Part shown: in pieces, positions 1 to 8,420 of the stretch | Numbering within the stretch: the first letter of the stretch is position 1 | How the letters are laid out: every line of letters starts with the position of its first letter | Assembly (NCBI GenBank): GCA_001695595.3 | Contig: MBPM02000021.1 | Location: forward strand, 1-64,000 | Source: Plasmopara viticola | Taxonomy: Eukaryota; Oomycota; Peronosporomycetes; Peronosporales; Peronosporaceae | Direction: 5' to 3' | DNA: 64,000 nt | Notes under the pieces: generated by a model | Told to the model about the DNA's origin: nothing | Database searches by the model: none | Seen by the model: the letters and a program-made list of their open reading frames with translations, nothing else | Made by a program: the position numbers and the translations under genes

Positions 1-1
1 C

Positions 2-280
2 AAGGATCTCGGTCATCAGCAAGTGGGAGCTACTTTGGTTTGGGAAGATAATCAAGGCGCAATAGGACTTGCTAGCAACACTGGTTACAATACCAGGACC
101 AAGCATGTCGACATTAAGCACCACTTCATCCGGGAGGCCGTGGCACGGGACATAATCGTGATCAAGTACATCTCAACGGTGGACCAAAAAGCAGACATGC
201 TGACTAAGTCTCTAGGCACAAAGCGACTCAAGTACCTGCTGCAGGATAGTGGTATTGGACCAAAGCGCGTACAGCACTAG
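2..280 (+). CDS. Copia element D, C-terminal RNase H end of Pol (partial at window edge)
   Basis: This is the last 92 codons of a Ty1/copia Pol polyprotein, cut by the window start. Visible RNase H/C-terminal copia features are WEDNQGAI, then the TRTKHVDIKHHFIRE block and a DMLTKSLG end block, followed by a stop at 278-280. The reading frame matches the end of the copia Pol at 53164-55077 with only a few substitutions, so it is the paralogous copy in the duplicated segment. A purine tract and an LTR follow directly, so this is the genuine 3' end of an element. The frame is open in the visible part; the state of the rest is unknown. Confidence 0.9.
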   Translation, partial: KDLGHQQVGATLVWEDNQGAIGLASNTGYNTRTKHVDIKHHFIREAVARDIIVIKYISTVDQKADMLTKSLGTKRLKYLLQDSGIGPKRVQH

Positions 281-281
281 C

Positions 282-293
282 GGCGAGTGGGAG
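282..293 (+). other. Polypurine tract of copia D
   Basis: GGCGAGTGGGAG lies directly before the TGTTATT start of the LTR. It is the expected plus-strand primer for a copia element on the + strand. The same tract precedes the LTR at 55091. Confidence 0.75.
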
Positions 294-548
294 TGTTATT
301 AATATGACGCCGCTGTTGATGTGACGTCACGACGTTCCTTCTAGAAGGATCTAGAAGGATAGGCTCAGAGGGATTACGGCAAATACCGGTTGGGTACTAG
401 TATGATGATGACGTCATTAGATGACGTCACGACGAACCTTCTAGAAGGATATAGAAGGATAGGCTTAGAGGTAGCACAGGGTAGCGAACTAAGGACCAAA
501 ATATATTCACTTTACTTTTTGCCTTCTCCTGCGCGCAACAACTCAACA
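294..548 (+). repeat. 3' LTR of copia D (255 bp)
   Basis: It begins TGTTATTAAT and ends CTCAACA, so it has the TG...CA termini of a retroviral-type LTR. A near-identical 255-bp copy lies at 55091-55345 after the same Pol end. A TATA-like stretch (AAATATATTCAC) sits near 498-510. The LTR contains a module duplicated at exactly 100-bp spacing (see the regulatory entry). No 5' LTR of this element is in the window. Confidence 0.85.
322..446. promoter_or_regulatory. Duplicated CRE-like plus heat-shock-like module in the LTR
   Basis: Perfect TGACGTCA palindromes (the CREB/ATF-type bZIP site) occur at 322-329, 409-416 and 422-429. A TTCTAGAA core, matching the nTTCnnGAAn heat-shock element, occurs at 339-346 and again at 439-446. 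Each is followed by a second TAGAAGGATAGG block. The sites at 322/422 and 339/439 are exactly 100 bp apart, so the U3 promoter region carries a doubled cis-module. That it responds to stress is inference from the motifs. Confidence 0.5.
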
Positions 549-1132
549 GAATCCCACCGTGGACGAAAACTGACAGGTGATGCTATTTGGGGGGATTACA
601 ATTGGATAGTCAAAACGTTGTTAGCTTGCGATAAATGCCGAAGGCACTGTCGTGAGGGAGTCGTTACAACACCTAGCCATAATTCGTCGGTGAGCGAAGC
701 CCCTAATTAGGGGTAGACAACACCTCGGCGAAGCCCAATGCAATTTGGGAGAGACGGTAATACTGGGTGGCGGAAAGCTGCAAGGATCGCTCACTTGACT
801 GTAGTCCTACCGAATCGGTATGTAAGATGTGACGTAGATCGGGTTAACCCGTGACCTCAAACAGGCGCAATTAGCGTATCGGCTACGACTAATTCCAGGA
901 GTAAAAAAAAACTTAAAAGACGAAAGGCCAAAAATGCCAAATTGTTCAAAAGGTGCTAAGGCCGGAATAACGAAAGGCCGAAAGCACGCTTAAAAACAGC
1001 ATTTTTGTGTTGAGCCACTTTGCAAAGGAGCTAAGAGGGTCATCCTTTCAGCTAAAATAGGACCCAATTGTGGCGGCTGCTAAAATGGGTCCAGGATAAC
1101 GTTAAGGGCACAATTAGCAATGTTGCTCCGAG
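549..1132. other. No gene recognised; flank between the copia LTR and LINE ORF end
   Basis: No convincing coding frame is present. A small inverted repeat (CCCCTAATTAGGGG, near 699-712) and an A-rich run near 903-920 are visible. The stretch directly follows the LINE coding end on the - strand, so part may be LINE 3' UTR. It is conserved at 55346-55929. No poly-T tail marking a LINE 3' end was found. Confidence 0.4.
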
Positions 1133-3423
1133 TTAATTTTCATCGTAAAGAGAGCGTACCGAAGCATTATTTAGCTGCACTAAGTCTTCATTGTGGAATT
1201 TTAGCTTTAAATTGCTGGTAGATATCAGTCTGGCTAGCAACTCAGGTAATTGCCGCAGTTTGGCACTGGAATGGCCTACACTTTTGCAGCATAAGTCTCG
1301 ATAGAAGTGTTGTATGTGAAGCACTATAACAGCCTCGACTTGAGCGATAACTTCGATGATGTTGGCTTGAATCTCATGAAAGCGAAAATTATTGCTGTGC
1401 ATCCACAAGCAACGAAGAACCACTACTCGAACAATGTGGAAAATCTCAATTAAACTATAACCGTAACGTGACTTGGTATGGTCGGTTGGTTCAAGTTTGA
1501 TACTAGAACTGTCTCCCATTCCAGTGGGGCCCGTAAAAAGCCTCGGAAAGCATTGAGCCATTTAGACCAAACTTGAGTTACAAAATCGCAATACCAAAAC
1601 AAGTGTGGGGCAGTCTCCAGATTATCACAACCATCATGGCAGGTTGAAACTGCAGCAGTGAGACGCTGAAGACGATAACCGAGAAATAAAGCGTTGTGCT
1701 GGAGCCGATAAAGAAGGTCGGAGTAGACTGGCAAGACATGTCGACCCAGTTTGTAGTCACGGGCCCACATAGTCGTATCAGGTCTACCTGAGACGCCGAG
1801 TCGAGAAAGGGGCAATGCTGGTGAATGAAAAATTTTCGAGTTCTTGTCACACTAAGCTCGAAAATTTCATAAGTATCAAAAGTCCAGGTGTGATGTGCGG
1901 CGTAAATTTTGGCACTTGACTAGGCCCTATTGGATAAGAGTCTAGTGAACGCAGCAGAGAGCCGGCTTTGTCCAAGAAATTGTTGCATGAAATCGCGCTG
2001 ACAAGCCGCCCCGAGCCAAATTGGCTTGAAAACGGAAATGGTTTGTAGTCGTAATAGGTATTGGGCAAGCCTTGTATAGTTGCGCAGGCCTGAAAAAACC
2101 TTGGGCAGCTAGTAATGTTACTAACCCCAGTGGTCTTGTAGCCCCGGCTAAAGTTCTACCACAGTTGCCGTAGGTAATATCCACATTATTTACAATGGGC
2201 ATGGTTAGCTTGTCAAATTTGTTCGGATGCCTTGTAAGTTTTTTGCGAAATCGAGTATGCCATGTAAAAAGTACGAAGTGCCAATACGACCCAAGACTTG
2301 TTCAGCGATGGCAACGGTGTGATACCACGTGGTTCGGCCAAAAAAAAGGGGCGTAAAGAATATTATAGTCTTGTCTCCAAGGCGAAATTGCTCCATCGAA
2401 AAGTCGAATAATTGGGTCCGCCCAAGATGGTAAATTAGCCGGCCTTCTGCCAGCTAAAATCACTTTACATAGCATGTGAAGTTGAAGGCTTCAAATGGAG
2501 TCTAAGATAGGTGACAAGCCTTATCCACCTTGACTTTTAGGGAGGAACCACCACTCGCGGGACAGAGCGTCAAAAGACTTGAAACGACACATGAAGCGTG
2601 AAATTAGTCGTGAAAGCTGATCTTGGAAGCCAGTGGACGGAATACAACAAACACTGGCCGTGTACCAAAGTACAGGTAGAATTATTTGTTGAAGAATAAC
2701 AACTTGACTCCGTAAAGTCCTTGCGCGGTGAAGCCATAGCGAACACGGGTTTTTCATTTCCACAATAAGATGCTGGAGTCGATCAGCGTCCGAAAGAGTT
2801 GGTCCATAACAAATACCCGAAAGTTTGGTGCAGGCAGTATTGTCTACCACAACAACTCCCAGTGATAGAAGAATTTGTCGTAATGGCTCATTTTCCGCAG
2901 TCCAAGGTTGAAAGGGAAGAATTACTGTCTAAGCCGTATTTAGACTCATCCTAGAGGCCTCACAAAAATTCCCTACCAATTTTAAAAAGTAACTGGTATG
3001 GCGTAAATCATGAAGGAGGCCGGTGCAGTCATCAGCAAAGCTGATAACTGTATGGGTCGAATCATTGAGTGAGTCGGAGTCACAAATTGAGTGAGTACCA
3101 CTAATTGATCGAGTGGCTTATTGACTTTGAAGACCATAATTTTGAAGACGAACTCGAAGGAAATTAAGCAAAGACTTAATAAAGAGCACAAATAATGCCG
3201 GCGATAATGGGTCCCCTTAACGGACCCCCCCCCACCTAGTTTAAATGGGTCAAGTGGTTGGTCATTGATCATCAGGGTAGTAAGGGTACCTGGGAAGAAG
3301 ATTCGTATCCAGCGGCAGAATTGGTCCCCAAATCCATAGCGCATTAGAACCATATCGAGTGCGTCCCATACGACACTATCAAAGGCTTTAGCGAAATCTA
3401 GTGGATCGGCGCCAGCCGGGAAT
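1133..3423 (-). pseudogene. LINE ORF2 remnant, C-terminal part (RT palm/thumb and zinc-knuckle end)
   Basis: On the - strand this holds broken frames of a non-LTR retrotransposon reverse transcriptase. They include the end of the RT core (FAKAFDSVVWDAL-type block interrupted by the copia insertion at 3424), a weak LNTAKT-type motif, LGI.YGP, and downstream a zf-RVT-like segment with CHDGCDNLETAPHLFWYC near 1610-1660. Several frameshifts separate the frames. The last frame ends at 1133. The intact alignment partner is at 55930-58616. It continues upstream at 7815-8203 across copia A. It is dead because of the frameshifts, 5' truncation and insertion. Confidence 0.8.
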
Positions 3424-3631
3424 TGTTAATAATAATAAACACGGGATCGGAATGTTAATAAAAATAAACTCAGTAAGTTGTATTTTCGTGCGTTCATCCT
3501 TGTCCTACTCTTTGCTGTCTCTCTTGCTGGCCATTCATTCCTTTCGCGCACGATAGCCATTCAATCGCATTGACCAATCACTGGTCATAGTAACGTCCGC
3601 CTTTCTTCGATCAGCACATCAATCTTTAACA
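3424..3631 (-). repeat. 3' LTR of copia A (208 bp)
   Basis: In element orientation it begins TGTTAAAGATTG and ends in TTAACA. The terminal TTAATAAAAATAAAC segment is repeated in tandem about 29 bp inside the LTR. It is next to the polypurine tract at 3632-3641, which makes it the 3' LTR. Confidence 0.93.
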
Positions 3632-3641
3632 CTCTCCCTTG
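3632..3641 (-). other. Polypurine tract of copia A
   Basis: On the - strand the sequence CAAGGGAGAG lies immediately before the 3' LTR and 22 bases downstream of the Pol stop codon, as expected for a plus-strand primer. The identical tract is at 13571-13580 in copia B. Confidence 0.85.
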
Positions 3642-3663
3642 ATGTGCGCGCGAAGTGAGCATC

Positions 3664-6600
3664 CTACGCTGCCATCCGTAGACCCGTAAGAAACTTGCTG
3701 TGCTTGTCCCTTGCAAGTGCCTTCGTAAATCCGTCCGCGACCATGTCTTCCGTCGGCTTAAATTCAAGTGTGATTTCCTCGCGTTCCACTTTCTCGCGCA
3801 GGAAATGAAATTTGATGTCGATGTGCTTCGTCCGCGAGTGATAAACAGGATTCTTGGCCAGTGCGATGCAACCTTGATTATCTTGATAAATCGTTGTTGC
3901 CGAATCGACACCGTACTTCATGTCCTTGAGCAGACTTCGGAACCAAAGAGCCTCTTGCGTCACACTGTACAAACTCATGTACTCTGCTTCCGTGCTTGAT
4001 GTTGCGACCGTCGGCTGACGCTTGGAATTCCACGAAACGGCACTTCCATTCAAGAAGAATACATACCCTGTTGTTGAACGTCGCGTGTCGAGGTCTCCTG
4101 CCCAGTTTGCATCAGCATACGCAATCAGCTCTCCCTTGCTCGAGCCGTCAAACACAATGCTGATATCTAGTGTCGTCTTCAAGTACTTCAGAATTCGCTT
4201 GGCCGCCGCCCAGTGTGCCTTGCCGTAACGCTCGCAAAACTTGGCAACTTCACCAACAGCATATGCTATGTCCGGGCGCGTACATGTTGCTATGTACATC
4301 AAAGCCCCCACCAGTTCGCGATATGGGTACTTCGGCGCAAACGCTTCCTCTTCGGGCAACTTCGACAACTTGGAGTTACTGTCCGCTGGTGTGTGCACGT
4401 CCTTGCATTGATCAACACCAAATTTCTCCGCGAGTCGCTTGATATACGCTTGTTGGTTTATCTTGATCACATGGTCGTCACGCTTGCGGTGTATCTCGAT
4501 CCCCAGGCAATACTTGAGCTCTCCGAGTTCTTTGATGCTGAACTCTTCCTTCAGCGCACTCTTGATGTCCTCAATATGATCCATGGTTTTGCAGAACAGC
4601 ATCAAGTCATCCACGTAAATGATGATGATGCTGTACTCGTTTCTCGAAACATGAACGAACACACATGGGTCTGCCGAGGTACCCTTGAAACCTTGATTCT
4701 CCAGATGCTTGGTGAGCTTGCTGTTCCACCGTCGCGCAGCTTGCTTCGTCCCGTAAAGTGTTTTTTGAAGTAAGCACTTCTTTGCCGGATTTTCTTCATC
4801 TTCGAAGCCATCTGGCTGGTCCATGTAAATCTCCTCTTCAACTTCGCCATACAGGAATGCTGTATCAACGTCGACATTTTCAGCTTCTAAGTCTTCAGCC
4901 GCTGCGATCGCCAACACCGCATTAATCGACTCTTTGCGTGCGACTGGCGCAAACGTCTCATTGTAGTCAATTCCAGGGCGCTGCGTAGACCCCTTTGCGA
5001 CTAAGCGTGCCTTGAACTTCACAATATTGCCACTCGGATCACGCTTGATACGGAAGACCCACTTGCACCCAACAGCCTTCTTATGCTGTGGCATGTCCAA
5101 TAGCTTCCATGTGTTGTGATCTTCAAGTGACTTCATCTCGCTCTTCATCGCTTCCAGCCACTGATCCTTGTATTCGCTCTTCATTACTTCTTCGTAGGTG
5201 GAAGCTTGTTCCCCACTGCTCTCCGCGACCAAACAGTGGTGAGAGTCGTACTCTCCCTCGAAGTCGTCCAGATTGAATTCACCGCGGCGTATGTTCGTGA
5301 ATTCTTTGTCGTAGCGCACCAGACCACGCTTCTTCCGAACAGGTCGCACCATCCACTCTTCTTCGCCATCTCGGCCAGGTGTGCTCGATGCACGAGTTGG
5401 AACTTGAACGACCACGTTATCTTGCCCATCGTTCCCCGGCTCCTGGCGTGTTCGCATCGGTGGTGTCCTCAAAACTTCCTCTTCAAACGGTGCCTCCGTC
5501 TCTTCTTCGTCTTCAATCACGTCGACGATCACATTTCTTCTCTTCTCCAGTACCTTCGAGACGGGATGCTCAGCGAACGTCACACTTCTTGAAATCTTGA
5601 TTGATCCGTCGTCCGCGTCAAGAAGTCGATACGCCTTGTGTTTCTTTGCATATCCAAGGAAGAAACACTTCACGCCTGAATCATCCAGTTTCTTGCGTCC
5701 CGCCTTCGCCACATGCGCGTAACACTGCGCACCAAATACGCGCATGTGGTCGATACGCGGTTTCCTCTTAAACACCATCTCGTATGGACTTGATCTCTTG
5801 TTCGACGCGTTTGGAAGCACGTTCCGGATGTCTGTCGCTGTCATGAGAGCTTCACACCAGTATGACTTGTCGAGTCCACTGTCCTTGATCATGCAGCGTG
5901 TCATCTCGATCAGTGTCCGGTTCATGCGCTCTGCCATACCGTTCTGTTCAGGGTTGAACGGTACCGTGAACTCTTGTTTGATAAACTTTGCCTTGCAAAA
6001 GTTGTCCATCGCCGCGTTCCGGTACTCCCCACCGTTGTCACTTCGAAGAACCTTGACTTTTGTCCCAGACAGCGTCTTGATCTCTCGGTAAAACCTTGTG
6101 AACGCGCTTGTTACTTCGCTCTTCTTCCGCAACGGGAAGACCGTCGTGTACCGGTTTTTCATCATGATGAAGCTGACAATGTACTTGTAGCCGGACTTTG
6201 AGAGTGGCGTGATTGTCCCGAGTACGTCAGAACACACCACTTCATCGGAACGCGCAGCCTCCCTGAGCTCTGCGTCTTCCTCACTTGTATTGAAAGACTT
6301 TCGCACTTGCTTGGATGTTGCGCACACATCGCATACAAAGTCCATCTTCATCTCTTCTCCCTTGATTCTTCCATCCTTGACCAGAGCGTTTACTGTGCCA
6401 TACGATGCGTGACCCAGTCTTCGGTGCCATAGCTCTGCTTCTGTCTCTGCAACATGGCACTCCGCATCAGCTTCGATGTTGAGGTACATCAGGAAACCCT
6501 GTTTCCTTCCCGTGGCAACCGGTGTGCCGCCACGCTTCACCACGCACTCGTCGCGGGTAATCTCGATCGTCATTCCTCGTGCTGCTGCAGCCGTAAGCGA

Positions 6601-7602
6601 GAACAAATTCTTCGTCAGTTCTTGAACGTGCAGAGTATTTTCCAGCGTGGCATCGATCCACGCATGCCCGGTCCAAACCCGAAGCTTGACCGTTCCGTAG
6701 CCGATGACCTTGAGCTTCACATCGTTCTTCGCGCTTGAAACACTGCGCGGCTGTTCAACTATCTTGTAGTCCACGAAGGATCCTCGATCCTTGCACATAT
6801 GCGCCGATGCTCCGCTGTCCATGACCCAGCAGTTGCTCGCGTAGCCCTCACTGGCATTGAACGCGATGTTGGACTGGTCATGGTTTGCTTCTCTTGGAAT
6901 CCGACTTGAACGGCAATCTCTAGCATAGTGGCCGACCTTGCCACAATTGTAGCACACCCCCGACGGTCCTTTGGGACGTCGTCCTTGTTGCTTCTTCGGG
7001 TGCTGCTTGACGCTTCGCTTGTTTGTGTAGAGAGCCGTTGCTTCCTCTACTCGTGCCGCCTCCTTCTGGCGCACTTCTTCAGCAATCAGCTTACTCACGA
7101 GACTGCTGAATTCGAAGCTGGTGATCGACATCCGGAACGCCTGCACTAAGCTCTCGTAGCTTGCAGGAAGGCTCCTTAGCATGACTGCGCATATGTCTTC
7201 TTCACTTGGAGCACAGTTTGCACTTCTCATCTTCATCACCAGGTCTTCAAGCTCCATCACATGTCCACTCATGTTCGACGCCGTGTACTTGAACGAAGCG
7301 AACTTCTCCTTCAGCCAAAGCCGATTCGCCATGTCTTGAGTGTGATGAAACCTTGCCAGTCTTCCCCACGCTTCGGTCGCTGACGTTGCGTCGATCACGT
7401 GCATCAGCTGAGAGTCACTCAAGTTGAGCGCGATCGCAGCGTGTGCTTGCTGCTCCTTGACCGCATTGGGTGCGCCTTCGCCAGAGACGGCTCCCCACAA
7501 TCCCTTGGACATCAAAGACATCTTCATCTTGTAGCTCCATAACGCGTAGTTGGATCCGTCGAATGGCTCGATCTTGACACCGGAGTCGTTACTTGGGCTC
7601 AT
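3664..7602 (-). CDS. Copia A Gag-Pol polyprotein (1312 aa, intact frame)
   Basis: This single open frame holds all copia domains in copia order. Gag is residues 1 to about 210, with a CCHC zinc knuckle at C217, C220, H225, C230. The aspartic protease has DSGAS at 262-266. Integrase has an HHCC-type finger around 393-427, then D459, D522 (SDNGGEY) and E558 (QNGMAER). Reverse transcriptase has YVDDL near residue 995. RNase H starts near residue 1160 (ADANWAG) and has STEAEYMSL and TKHIDIKFHFLRE. The protein should build virus-like particles, copy its RNA and integrate the cDNA. The integrase block that is usually F[IV]DDYSR reads FIMMKNR here and in copia B. The start codon is only four bases from the LTR, inside the primer-binding site. 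A fused Gag-Pol with no frameshift site is usual for many copia elements. Confidence 0.95.
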   Translation of the reverse strand: MSPSNDSGVKIEPFDGSNYALWSYKMKMSLMSKGLWGAVSGEGAPNAVKEQQAHAAIALNLSDSQLMHVIDATSATEAWGRLARFHHTQDMANRLWLKEKFASFKYTASNMSGHVMELEDLVMKMRSANCAPSEEDICAVMLRSLPASYESLVQAFRMSITSFEFSSLVSKLIAEEVRQKEAARVEEATALYTNKRSVKQHPKKQQGRRPKGPSGVCYNCGKVGHYARDCRSSRIPREANHDQSNIAFNASEGYASNCWVMDSGASAHMCKDRGSFVDYKIVEQPRSVSSAKNDVKLKVIGYGTVKLRVWTGHAWIDATLENTLHVQELTKNLFSLTAAAARGMTIEITRDECVVKRGGTPVATGRKQGFLMYLNIEADAECHVAETEAELWHRRLGHASYGTVNALVKDGRIKGEEMKMDFVCDVCATSKQVRKSFNTSEEDAELREAARSDEVVCSDVLGTITPLSKSGYKYIVSFIMMKNRYTTVFPLRKKSEVTSAFTRFYREIKTLSGTKVKVLRSDNGGEYRNAAMDNFCKAKFIKQEFTVPFNPEQNGMAERMNRTLIEMTRCMIKDSGLDKSYWCEALMTATDIRNVLPNASNKRSSPYEMVFKRKPRIDHMRVFGAQCYAHVAKAGRKKLDDSGVKCFFLGYAKKHKAYRLLDADDGSIKISRSVTFAEHPVSKVLEKRRNVIVDVIEDEEETEAPFEEEVLRTPPMRTRQEPGNDGQDNVVVQVPTRASSTPGRDGEEEWMVRPVRKKRGLVRYDKEFTNIRRGEFNLDDFEGEYDSHHCLVAESSGEQASTYEEVMKSEYKDQWLEAMKSEMKSLEDHNTWKLLDMPQHKKAVGCKWVFRIKRDPSGNIVKFKARLVAKGSTQRPGIDYNETFAPVARKESINAVLAIAAAEDLEAENVDVDTAFLYGEVEEEIYMDQPDGFEDEENPAKKCLLQKTLYGTKQAARRWNSKLTKHLENQGFKGTSADPCVFVHVSRNEYSIIIIYVDDLMLFCKTMDHIEDIKSALKEEFSIKELGELKYCLGIEIHRKRDDHVIKINQQAYIKRLAEKFGVDQCKDVHTPADSNSKLSKLPEEEAFAPKYPYRELVGALMYIATCTRPDIAYAVGEVAKFCERYGKAHWAAAKRILKYLKTTLDISIVFDGSSKGELIAYADANWAGDLDTRRSTTGYVFFLNGSAVSWNSKRQPTVATSSTEAEYMSLYSVTQEALWFRSLLKDMKYGVDSATTIYQDNQGCIALAKNPVYHSRTKHIDIKFHFLREKVEREEITLEFKPTEDMVADGFTKALARDKHSKFLTGLRMAA

Positions 7603-7606
7603 AACC
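7595..7606 (-). other. Primer-binding site of copia A, overlapping the start codon
   Basis: Right after the 5' LTR the - strand reads GGTTATGAGCCC. This is the exact complement of the initiator tRNA-Met anticodon arm (GGGCTCATAACC in yeast- and plant-type iMet). Drosophila copia is known to prime with a half-tRNA cut in this region. The ATG of Gag-Pol (7602-7600) is the complement of the CAU anticodon itself. Confidence 0.8.
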
Positions 7607-7814
7607 TGTTAATAAAAATAAACACGGGATCGGAATGTTAATAAAAATAAACTCAGTAAGTTGTATTTTTGTGCGTTCATCCTTGTCCTACTCTTTGCTG
7701 TCTCTCTTGCTGGCCATTCATTCCTTTCGCGCACGATAGCCATTCAATCGCATTGACCAATCACTGGTCATAGTAACGTCCGCCTTTCTTCGATCAGCAC
7801 ATCAATCTTTAACA
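7607..7814 (-). repeat. 5' LTR of copia A (208 bp)
   Basis: This partner of 3424-3631 has the same internal tandem end duplication. It lies directly upstream, on the - strand, of the primer-binding site and start codon. It is expected to carry the promoter of the element. Confidence 0.93.
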
Positions 7815-8203
7815 GGAATTGCCACCCCCAAATAATTGGGTCAAAGCTTGAAACCGTAGATGTGCGTGGCGAATATCCCGGCCCGGTACAAATCCATATT
7901 GGTCCGGGTAGAGTAATTTTCCCAATACGGAGCCGAGCCTATGGGCCAACATTTTGGGCCCGATTTTAGCGTCTACATTAAGGAATGAAATTGGTCAATA
8001 ATTGCTGGGAAGTTTCCGATCGCCTTTTTTATAAAGAAGCGAGACTTGAACCCTCCGCTGAAATTTAGTCATTTCTCCCCTTTGGAATTGAGCAGCATGT
8101 ATAACTTAGAATATTCTGCTCCAAAGGGGTAGATCTGTCGTATAATATTCAACAGGAAGGCCGCCCGGTCCCGGAGTTTTTCCAGTTGCCATGTGTGTTA
8201 GCG
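7815..8203 (-). pseudogene. LINE ORF2 remnant, N-terminal RT part
   Basis: This is the upstream continuation of the LINE at 1133-3423, separated from it by copia A. On the - strand it starts abruptly at a KTPGPGGLPVEYY block, the conserved entry motif of LINE reverse transcriptase. Frames of the fingers and palm follow, including DQYGFVPGRDIRHAH. An in-frame stop and frameshifts are present. Nothing of ORF1 or endonuclease is visible, so the element is 5'-truncated, which is typical of LINE insertion. Its 5' end abuts the intergenic sequence downstream of the protease gene. Confidence 0.75.
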
Positions 8204-8420
8204 CCGCCGTGATATTAGTCGAATGGCAACGGTGTTACTATATCTTACACGTACAGTCATATTTTTTAGAAGAAGCACAAAGCATGAATAAAGCTGTTTT
8301 TTTAACATGGCTGCTAATACAAGAAAAGCTCATTTCGTAAAGCTGACCTTATGAGCACGCGGCAGCCACCGCTAACTTATGGCTTTGTGAATAATGCCAA
8401 AGGAAATACGGTCCATGTGT

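Larger units (their letters stand above)
3424..7814 (-). mobile_element. Copia element A, complete Ty1/copia LTR retrotransposon (4391 bp)
   Basis: The element is bounded by two 208-bp LTRs (3424-3631 and 7607-7814) that I count as differing at only two positions. It is flanked by a perfect 5-bp target-site duplication, GGAAT (3419-3423 and 7815-7819). It encodes one uninterrupted Gag-Pol frame on the - strand. A primer-binding site and a polypurine tract abut the LTRs. It split a LINE; the same LINE without the insertion, with a single GGAAT, is at 58232-58236. Near-identical LTRs, an open frame and an intact target duplication make this a recent and possibly autonomous insertion. Confidence 0.95.

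Noticed and set aside
549..1132. 106-codon frame at 390-710 and its partner at 55316-55507
   Set aside because: The frame crosses the LTR end, differs in start between the two copies and has no recognisable domain.
4213..4773. 186-codon open frame on the + strand inside copia A, repeated at 14152-14712
   Set aside because: It is an antisense shadow of the Pol frame. The copy in B simply follows the homology of the elements, and no domain is recognisable.
7815..8203. Intact LINE able to move
   Set aside because: No ORF1 or endonuclease, several frameshifts, and truncation at the start of the RT domain in both copies.
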